A stretch of DNA of 5,057 bases from Eggerthellaceae bacterium (GTDB lineage: Bacteria; Actinomycetota; Coriobacteriia; Coriobacteriales; Eggerthellaceae). A model generated the notes under the pieces. That model ran no database searches. It saw only the letters and a program-made list of their open reading frames with translations, and was not told the origin of the DNA. The position numbers were made by a program, and so were the translations under genes. The stretch covers positions 1 to 5,057 of the forward strand of contig JAFUCW010000104.1 of assembly GCA_017459485.1 (NCBI GenBank). The letters run 5' to 3'. Below, in pieces: positions 1 through 4,344 of the stretch. Position 1 is the stretch's first letter; the number at the start of each line of letters is the position of its first letter.

Positions 1-1275
1 CACGGCGGCATCTTCATCGTTGACAAGGGCAACCAATTCGGCGCTCGCGAAGTCTTCCTGATCGCACAGGCTATCCACATCGAGGAGGATTTCGCTATGT
101 TTTGCGTCAGGTCCGGGAGCGTACGAGAAAAGCCAGATATCACTTGCAATGCCATAGTTCCTGTTTAGAATACTTGAGGACCTTATAATCGGATACTCTG
201 TGTCATGAAAGAAGTCCGCATAGACCTCTCCCTGCTCGTCTAGCAGAATGGTATGACCGTTAGACAAGCTGTTGCTTTTGCCAACGCGAACAAGACCGCT
301 TCGGTAGCTTCTTGCTATTGAAACCTGTGGAAAATTATCCAAGCCGGCAGGATCACTGAAGCTCGTGTAAGAGAACGAATCGATATTGGGTATTTCGATG
401 TAGTTGCTGTCAATACCTGCCCAGGCAATCACGTTGCCTTCCCTGTCTACAACCAGGTCAAAATGGTATCCGCTACCATCTTGCTTACTATAGAAGCAAG
501 ATAATACCGCGCGTTCGTTTTCAAAAAAGGCGCCCGTATCACACTGGAGTTGCCTGTCTTTGGCATCTTTCATTGGCAGGTCGATGGAACTTGCAACTTC
601 TTCTAAAGTGAACGCGAGCTGACCAGATGTATCCATGAAACCGCAATAGAATGTACCATCCGTACCGACCCCCCACTTATCTTCGGTTTTGTTAATCCAG
701 CGCACCATAAACAAGCCTTCCGAGACGGGCCCAGCTACTTGATAGTTAACGGGAAGATCTAGTGTGCTGCCATCTGTGGAAACAACAATGCGATCTGTGT
801 CGTAGGTTCCTTGGATGTAGAACGCACTGACGGCTGTCTGCGACGTAGGATTGTCCGAATCGCTGGCGTGCTCGCTGACGGGCTCTATTCCTGTCTGGGA
901 CGGTGATGATGCTCTGCTAGGATCCTGTTCGTCATAGGGAGAGCCGATCGTACCAGAAGCCGTTTGGCTGTCTTCTTGACTCGCTGTCTGGTCAACGATA
1001 GACGATGAGGGGGGATGGGGGTTGAGCAATGCAAACCCTGTTCCTGCAACTGCAAGCACCAGTATGCACAAAAGCGATACAAGCACAGAATGCGGCAACT
1101 TTTTGACCACTCGTTGCGTGCTGTTCTCTAATGCATGCTCGTCAGCAGCAGATTTGCTTCCCAGATTCGATAACGCTTGCTGATGCTCAGCAGACTGATT
1201 GAGCCTGGTCCCGCATTTTGAACAAAACGACTTATCTTCAGAAACTTCGATTCCGCAGTTTGGGCAATATGGCAT
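1..1275 (-). CDS. Zinc-ribbon, single-TM exported protein with divergent WG-like beta repeats (3' end outside window)
   Basis: The frame is open for 425 codons from the ATG at 1275 down to the left edge without a stop, so the C-terminus is missing. Residues 4-21 form a CxxC...CxxC zinc ribbon (Cys 4, 7, 18, 21; YCPNCG and FCSKCG). A hydrophilic stretch follows, then one membrane segment at about 64-84 preceded by Lys58-Lys59. Next comes a low-complexity Ser/Thr/Asp/Glu/Gln linker at about 86-150, then a beta-rich domain. Stretches such as SEGLFMVRW, DKWGV, GFMDTSGQLAF and LVVDREGNVIAW recall WG/KWG repeats, but they are divergent. By positive-inside logic the zinc ribbon is cytoplasmic and the large domain extracellular. 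This architecture is common in actinobacterial and Firmicutes envelope or sensor-like proteins of unknown function. The ATG is chosen because the zinc ribbon starts right after it and AAAGGAG lies 5 nt upstream. The architecture is seen; the role is unknown. Confidence 0.85.
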   Translation of the reverse strand, partial: MPYCPNCGIEVSEDKSFCSKCGTRLNQSAEHQQALSNLGSKSAADEHALENSTQRVVKKLPHSVLVSLLCILVLAVAGTGFALLNPHPPSSSIVDQTASQEDSQTASGTIGSPYDEQDPSRASSPSQTGIEPVSEHASDSDNPTSQTAVSAFYIQGTYDTDRIVVSTDGSTLDLPVNYQVAGPVSEGLFMVRWINKTEDKWGVGTDGTFYCGFMDTSGQLAFTLEEVASSIDLPMKDAKDRQLQCDTGAFFENERAVLSCFYSKQDGSGYHFDLVVDREGNVIAWAGIDSNYIEIPNIDSFSYTSFSDPAGLDNFPQVSIARSYRSGLVRVGKSNSLSNGHTILLDEQGEVYADFFHDTEYPIIRSSSILNRNYGIASDIWLFSYAPGPDAKHSEILLDVDSLCDQEDFASAELVALVNDEDAAV

Positions 1276-1280
1276 AGCTA

Positions 1281-1287
1281 CTCCTTT
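1281..1287 (-). promoter_or_regulatory. Ribosome binding site of the zinc-ribbon gene
   Basis: On the minus strand AAAGGAG is followed by the 5-nt spacer TAGCT and then ATG at 1275-1273. It fixes the start of the zinc-ribbon gene. A perfect 10-bp palindrome, ATGCTAGCAT at 1293-1302, lies just upstream and could be an operator or chance. Confidence 0.75.
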
Positions 1288-1333
1288 CGCTAATGCTAGC
1301 ATGCCTGGATAAGGCAGTAGAAGGCGCACACGG

Positions 1334-1371
1334 TTTGCCAGAGACGTTCGCGGGTGCGACACGCTGGCAAA
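1334..1371. repeat. Strong stem-loop in the leader of the zinc-ribbon gene
   Basis: TTTGCCAG (1334-1341) is perfectly complementary to CTGGCAAA (1364-1371). Inside, CGT (1345-1347) pairs with ACG (1361-1363), and TCGC (1348-1351) pairs with GCGA (1356-1359) around a GGGT loop. That totals 15 base pairs with a 3-nt asymmetric loop and one bulged C. Neither side has a T-run, so an intrinsic terminator is unlikely. It lies 59 bp upstream of the zinc-ribbon start and could be a leader structure or an operator. Confidence 0.6.
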
Positions 1372-1402
1372 GTGCAGGTGCGAAAAATGGTGCCCGATGA
1401 TC

Positions 1403-1422
1403 CAAGCTGCACAATGTGGTAG
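1403..1422 (+). repeat. Left arm of a 20-base inverted repeat
   Basis: CAAGCTGCACAATGTGGTAG matches the reverse complement of 1689-1708 at 18 of 20 positions, including an unbroken 12-base core, TGCACAATGTGG. The two arms bound 306 bp, the size of a small non-autonomous element. No target-site duplication is evident outside the arms. Each core also contains the near-palindrome CACAATGTG, so the arms could instead be two copies of a protein-binding site. Confidence 0.6.
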
Positions 1423-1531
1423 CCCAAATACTACCAGATAGTTGGCAGGCTAATCAGTCTGGATAAAGTAATGTGCAATCACGTGCCGCTCGAGTTTCTT
1501 GAAATCGCAACATACTTATTACATTGTAGGA

Positions 1532-1553
1532 TTATTGTCGGAAACGACAATGT
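1532..1553 (+). repeat. GAAA-capped hairpin
   Basis: ATTGTCG (1534-1540) and CGACAAT (1545-1551) form a perfect 7-bp stem closed by a GAAA loop. A T-G wobble and an A-T pair extend it to 1532-1553. GAAA is a GNRA tetraloop, a stable RNA loop, only when the plus strand is read. A second hairpin, AGGCA-TGTCG-TGCCT (1557-1571), follows directly. GAAAT and GCAA at 1501-1510 can pair with ATTTC (1580-1584) and TTGC (1572-1575) to enclose both. Whether this is an RNA gene cannot be decided from one sequence. Confidence 0.5.
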
Positions 1554-1688
1554 CGTAGGCATGTCGTGCCTTTGCAAGAATTTCACAGCCGACAACGAGC
1601 GGGTGGTAAGCGTGAGCGGCCTGAACGAGCTTCGGGTCGCTCGCAAAGGCATGGCCATCACCCACGCTGTTTTCAGGTAGAATCCTAA

Positions 1689-1708
1689 CTGCCACATTGT
1701 GCAACTTG
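1689..1708 (-). repeat. Right arm of the 20-base inverted repeat
   Basis: Read on the minus strand this is CAAGTTGCACAATGTGGCAG, differing from the left arm at 1403-1422 only at positions 5 and 18. It sits next to a candidate plus-strand promoter at 1706-1734, which leaves open a regulatory role for the repeat. Confidence 0.6.
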
Positions 1709-1734
1709 ATTGCAGAGCCTCAAAACGTTAGGAT
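1706..1734 (+). promoter_or_regulatory. Candidate promoter for the 1843 gene
   Basis: TTGATT (1706-1711) and TAGGAT (1729-1734) are separated by 17 bp, each matching the sigma-70 consensus at 4 of 6 positions. The start codon is about 100 bp downstream. The -10 element lies inside the right arm of a 9-bp inverted repeat, AATCCTAAC (1681-1689) and GTTAGGATT (1727-1735), and the -35 abuts the right arm of the 20-base inverted repeat. That arrangement would suit a repressor site, but the promoter match itself is modest. Confidence 0.3.
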
Positions 1735-1827
1735 TGTTCTTCTTCCGTCTTCTGACCCACTAGCCTTGCGAATGAGCGCCACTCGCCAGCATCGTGCAAC
1801 CAGCGCGCTTCGGGCGCGGGCCAGCAA

Positions 1828-1836
1828 AAAGAAAGG
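1828..1836 (+). promoter_or_regulatory. Ribosome binding site of the 1843 gene
   Basis: The purine-rich AAAGAAAGG ends 6 nt before the ATG at 1843. It is a partial Shine-Dalgarno match. No other in-frame ATG lies close upstream, so 1843 is the best start. Confidence 0.5.
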
Positions 1837-1842
1837 CCGTCA

Positions 1843-2493
1843 ATGGGCTGCGGAATCGACGAACACCTTAAAAGCACCTTGGCGCGCGACTTCGAGTCCT
1901 ACGGGATGACGTCGGAGCAGTACGAAAACGAGCATCTCGAAGAGGACGTGTACGCCTACTACACCCTCTACGGGATGACGAAGCTGTGCCTGGAAAGGGC
2001 GTGGGACCTCCGCTGGAAAGGGGACAAGCGCAAAGAGCGCAAGAAGGGGAAGGAGCTGAAGGGCGCGCTCGAGCCGTTCGACTCCTTGCTCGACGTGCGC
2101 CAGTTCTTCGCCGTCGACTACTGCACCAAGGAGCAGCTGGAGCAGTGGAAGGAGGCGGCCTGGCTGTCCGACCCGCCGCAAGAGCTTGCGAAACGCCGGC
2201 TGCGCGCCTACGCCGCCTTCGTCGACAGGTCCCCCCAGGACGTGCTCGAGCCGTTTCCCTACCGCAAGTTCTACGCATGGCAAAGCTACTGCAAAGAGCA
2301 TCGGACCCCGAAGGGCTTCTTTACCGAAGGCCACGCCACCCAGGCGTCCGACAACGAGGGCGACGAAATGGCGGGCTGCAAGGACGCCCTCGTGACGATG
2401 GCGGCCGTTTTCATAAGTTGTATATTAGTATCAATAGTAGTCGCGTGCACCGACTCATGCACGAGCAGCTGTGTGAGCGCCGTGTTCTCCTAG
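1843..2493 (+). CDS. Unrecognised protein with C-terminal membrane anchor and Cys-rich tail
   Basis: This encodes 216 residues of no family I recognise. The body (1-180) is charged and probably helical, rich in Glu, Lys, Arg, Tyr and Trp. It has a basic cluster at 59-73 and the short repeat YGMT at 20-23 and 43-46. That repeat corresponds to an exact 13-base DNA repeat at 1899-1911 and 1968-1980, in the same frame. One hydrophobic segment lies at about 182-201, followed by a 15-residue tail with Cys at 202, 206 and 210. The absence of an N-terminal signal suggests a tail-anchored protein with a cytoplasmic body. The body uses GC-rich codons, whereas the membrane segment from about 2410 switches to ATA, TTA, AGT and GTA. 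The frame is preferred over overlapping ones because it gives a balanced composition and a single clean membrane helix. Its neighbour downstream is convergent. Confidence 0.75.
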   Translation: MGCGIDEHLKSTLARDFESYGMTSEQYENEHLEEDVYAYYTLYGMTKLCLERAWDLRWKGDKRKERKKGKELKGALEPFDSLLDVRQFFAVDYCTKEQLEQWKEAAWLSDPPQELAKRRLRAYAAFVDRSPQDVLEPFPYRKFYAWQSYCKEHRTPKGFFTEGHATQASDNEGDEMAGCKDALVTMAAVFISCILVSIVVACTDSCTSSCVSAVFS

Positions 2494-2624
2494 GCGATGA
2501 ATAAGATCGGGGATTGGCCACTTCCGTGAGAGGTGCCCCCGGTACTTCGATTGTCAATCATACCAGGTTCTCCTAGACAGTCAAGGGCATGTCATCTTGC
2601 ATTATAGTACATATATTCGTGTAA

Positions 2625-2644
2625 TTGAGAAGCGCGCTCTTCAA
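2625..2644. terminator. Imperfect palindrome between convergent genes, possible terminator
   Basis: TTGAG-A-AG and CT-C-TTCAA pair around a CGCG loop, with one A-C mismatch and one G-T wobble. It lies in the convergent gap 2494-2752, where bidirectional termination would be expected. The plus-strand T-run (CTTTT at 2650-2654) starts a few bases after the stem, so the terminator match is weak. I see no gene in the rest of the gap; an 11-base palindrome, GATTGTCAATC, occurs at 2549-2559. Confidence 0.25.
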
Positions 2645-2752
2645 CCATGCTTTTAAGCAGCCGTCGGAGCCTACACACTCATTTACTCAGTCCATTTTGC
2701 AGCTTGTCATTCGTTCCCTAGACTAGATTCGGTATGCAACCATCTTTGGCCC

Positions 2753-4159
2753 TCAAGCATCCAGCGCCATTTCGTCGAAAGTGACGAGTCTTGCACCACT
2801 CATGCCGCTTGCGCTCTCCTGGCAACCCTGCGTGAACCTCGCACGAGAAAACAGCCATCGCGCAGTCGCGGATTCAGCCCCAACAAGCCGGGCACGGCCA
2901 TCCAACTTCTCCAACTGATCGGCACCGGTCGGCTCGTTCTTCCATTTGCACTCGCCCACCATGACCGTGGTAGAGCCATCCACAGCCACGATATCGATCT
3001 CCGCCTCCTCGTGGGCCACGGGGTCGTTTCCCCACCAACGACCTACATCTGTCACATCAAACTCAAGCGCTTCCGCAGCAACCTGACGCCATATCCAGTC
3101 TCGGCAGATGCCCTCGAACACGAGTCCCATGTATTCCGAAAGTGCGCCAGCGATGCCTGGTGCGGCCTTGGCGCCAAGCCCGCGCTCCGCAAGCGGCTGG
3201 CGAGGACGCACGAAGTGGTACCAGAACCTGAACAGGTTGTCGGTAAGCCTCCACAGCGCTTTACGGCCCCCTTTGCCTGTCATGGGCTCTTCCTTCGTCA
3301 GCAAGCCAAGACGCATAAGTTCCTTCAGGTAGTAGTCGAGGGCCCCCGACTCCAAGCCCGCCTTTCTGGAAATCTCGTTGTGTTGCGACGCCCCGCCCGC
3401 AATAGCAGATATGACCGCGTTATAGGGAGATGCCTTGCTCACCTCCTGTTTCAGAAGATTCAGGGGCTCCTCGTAGAGGATCGATCCCGGGTTAAGAAAG
3501 AGACACTCGACGTTCTGCTCCAAGCTGCGCGAAGCATCAAACTGAAGCAAGTAGAGAGGAACACCGCCCACCATCCCGTATATGTTGGCAGCAGTCACCG
3601 GATCGGCATCGGGGAAGAACGCCCGCGACTCGAAGTAGTCGAACGGCTTCAGTTCCAGCTGCGCAGTTCGCCTGCCGTACAAGGGGCTCTTCTTATCGAG
3701 CAGCTGCTCCTTCATGAACGACAGCGATGATCCGCAAAGCACAAGGAAAAGCTTCGACGTGTCCTTGTGGGCGTCGATAGACGCCTGCAACACCGAAGGA
3801 AACGCAGGATAGGACTTGGCAAGGTAGGGGAAATCGTCGATCACCAGCACGGCGCGGTCGTCGCGCGCCGCGTCGAAGGCCGCTTCCACAGCGCGCTGGA
3901 AGTCCGGATACACGGGCGCGAGGTCTGGGTCGAAGTCCGGATGCAGCAGCATATGCACTGCCTGACTGAGGATTCGCAGGTTCAACGCAGCGTCGTCTTC
4001 GACCGCTGCGCACCAGCCCGTCTTCAGGGGTCGCGTGAACTCCGTCAGAAGAGCCGTTTTCCCAACGCGCCGCCGCCCGTAGACACCAACGAATTCGAAC
4101 TTGCCGGTTTGATAACGTTCTTTCAGAAAGGACAGCTCCCGCTTTCGACCTACAAACAT
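2753..4159 (-). CDS. AAA-type ATPase (ATPase_2) with C-terminal DUF234, PD-(D/E)xK-like domain
   Basis: The 468-residue product opens with FVGRKREL, the usual start of this family. It has a Walker A at 28-35 (GRRRVGKT), a Walker B at 103-113 (AVLVIDDFPYL), a sensor-like CGSSLSF, then SPLYGRR and GGVPLYLL. A winged-helix-like region follows (EISRKAGLESGALDYYLKELMRLGLL). The C-terminal domain carries EIDIVA (Asp389) and GECKW (Glu403, Lys405), the D...ExK pattern of PD-(D/E)xK nucleases and the hallmark of DUF234. Family members occur in archaea and bacteria, mostly without a known function. Walker B ends in Asp-Asp where Asp-Glu is usual, a possible change at the catalytic acid. The ATG at 4159 is preferred over a GTG at 4222: it gives the canonical N-terminus, GGGAGG lies just upstream, and the longer start would translate through a perfect inverted repeat. 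Family assignment is firm; substrate and role are unknown. Confidence 0.92.
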   Translation of the reverse strand: MFVGRKRELSFLKERYQTGKFEFVGVYGRRRVGKTALLTEFTRPLKTGWCAAVEDDAALNLRILSQAVHMLLHPDFDPDLAPVYPDFQRAVEAAFDAARDDRAVLVIDDFPYLAKSYPAFPSVLQASIDAHKDTSKLFLVLCGSSLSFMKEQLLDKKSPLYGRRTAQLELKPFDYFESRAFFPDADPVTAANIYGMVGGVPLYLLQFDASRSLEQNVECLFLNPGSILYEEPLNLLKQEVSKASPYNAVISAIAGGASQHNEISRKAGLESGALDYYLKELMRLGLLTKEEPMTGKGGRKALWRLTDNLFRFWYHFVRPRQPLAERGLGAKAAPGIAGALSEYMGLVFEGICRDWIWRQVAAEALEFDVTDVGRWWGNDPVAHEEAEIDIVAVDGSTTVMVGECKWKNEPTGADQLEKLDGRARLVGAESATARWLFSRARFTQGCQESASGMSGARLVTFDEMALDA

Positions 4160-4163
4160 ATCG

Positions 4164-4170
4164 CCTCCCT
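4164..4170 (-). promoter_or_regulatory. Ribosome binding site deciding the ATPase start
   Basis: On the minus strand AGGGAGG is followed by CGAT and then ATG at 4159-4157. The spacing is short, but the match to the 16S rRNA tail is good and the site agrees with the conserved MFVGR start. The longer reading from GTG at 4222 has no comparable site. Confidence 0.65.
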
Positions 4171-4175
4171 GAAAA

Positions 4176-4212
4176 TAGCTAAACTCAACTTTGCCTAAGT
4201 TGAGTTTAGCTA
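4176..4212. repeat. Perfect 16-bp inverted repeat upstream of the ATPase gene
   Basis: TAGCTAAACTCAACTT (4176-4191) and AAGTTGAGTTTAGCTA (4197-4212) are exact reverse complements around the 5-base spacer TGCCT. The repeat ends 16 bp before the ATPase start at 4159 and overlaps a candidate -10 element. There is no T-run directly after it in either direction, and it lies upstream of a gene, so an operator or recognition site is more likely than a terminator. I see no second copy in the window. Confidence 0.85.
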
Positions 4213-4231
4213 ATTGAAACACTTAGCGCAA
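4203..4231 (-). promoter_or_regulatory. Candidate promoter of the ATPase gene
   Basis: On the minus strand TTGCGC (4226-4231) and TAAACT (4203-4208) are 17 bp apart, each 4 of 6 against the sigma-70 consensus. The -10 falls inside the distal arm of the 16-bp inverted repeat. Transcription would start near its spacer and give a leader of roughly 35-40 nt. A protein bound to the repeat would block this promoter. Confidence 0.35.
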
Positions 4232-4324
4232 GGACGCAACCAATCGGCCGGACGCATTTATTACACTAATCGACGTTTTTAGCAGTTATGAATAGGCTAT
4301 CCATGCTCATATCGCACAAAGACG

Positions 4325-4344
4325 AAACGTGACCAAGCACGCCT
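4325..4344 (-). terminator. Weak possible terminator of the OmpA-like gene
   Basis: Read on the minus strand, AGGCGTG and CACGTTT pair around CTTGGT (5 Watson-Crick pairs and 2 G-T wobbles). The stem begins within the stop codon and is followed by a T-rich but interrupted stretch (CGTCTTTG). It is a poor match to an intrinsic terminator. I see nothing else in the gap 4232-4324. Confidence 0.2.

Larger units (their letters stand above)
1276..1842. other. Gene-poor, inverted-repeat-rich stretch between divergent genes
   Basis: No convincing gene lies between the divergent starts at 1275 (minus) and 1843 (plus). Short open frames of about 60-70 codons exist on both strands at about 1471-1704, but they overlap each other, lack good ribosome binding sites and match no family I recognise. 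The stretch does contain several inverted repeats: a hairpin at 1334-1371, 20-base inverted repeats at 1403-1422 and 1689-1708, a GAAA-capped hairpin at 1532-1553, a small hairpin at 1557-1571, nested complementarity at 1609-1668, and a 9-bp inverted repeat at 1681-1735. It should hold the leaders and promoters of both flanking genes. It may also be a decayed mobile element or a structured RNA locus. Confidence 0.6.

Noticed and set aside
1471..1680. 69-codon plus-strand open frame
   Set aside because: It has no clear ribosome binding site, overlaps competing frames on the other strand and contains the hairpins at 1532-1571. No recognisable family.
1519..1704. 61-codon minus-strand open frame beginning with TTG
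   Set aside because: The translation looks protein-like, but the start is TTG without a well-placed ribosome binding site, it begins within a repeat arm, and frames of similar length overlap it on both strands. It could be a remnant of a gene; homology search would decide.
1840..2334. 164-codon minus-strand frame opposite the orphan gene
   Set aside because: Its composition is dominated by Leu, Val, Arg and Pro, typical of the antisense of a GC-rich gene. The plus-strand frame has a better start and a sensible membrane helix.
1986..2504. 172-codon plus-strand frame within the orphan gene
   Set aside because: It is Arg/Ala/Gly-rich with no ribosome binding site and looks like a shifted reading of the 1843 gene.
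2494..2752. tRNA or other RNA gene in the convergent gap
   Set aside because: No acceptor or T-arm signatures and no extended stems were found beyond the weak palindrome at 2625-2644.
3011..3730. 239-codon plus-strand frame opposite the ATPase gene
   Set aside because: It is antisense to a gene with clear Walker A, Walker B and DUF234 motifs.
4176..4212. Terminator at the 16-bp inverted repeat
   Set aside because: It lies between the candidate promoter and start of the ATPase gene and lacks a proper T-run on either side, though TTTT follows the minus-strand arm after one base pair mismatch. Regulatory use is more likely.
4160..4222. 21-residue N-terminal extension of the ATPase from GTG at 4222
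   Set aside because: It would encode the inverted repeat, has no ribosome binding site and precedes the conserved MFVGR start.
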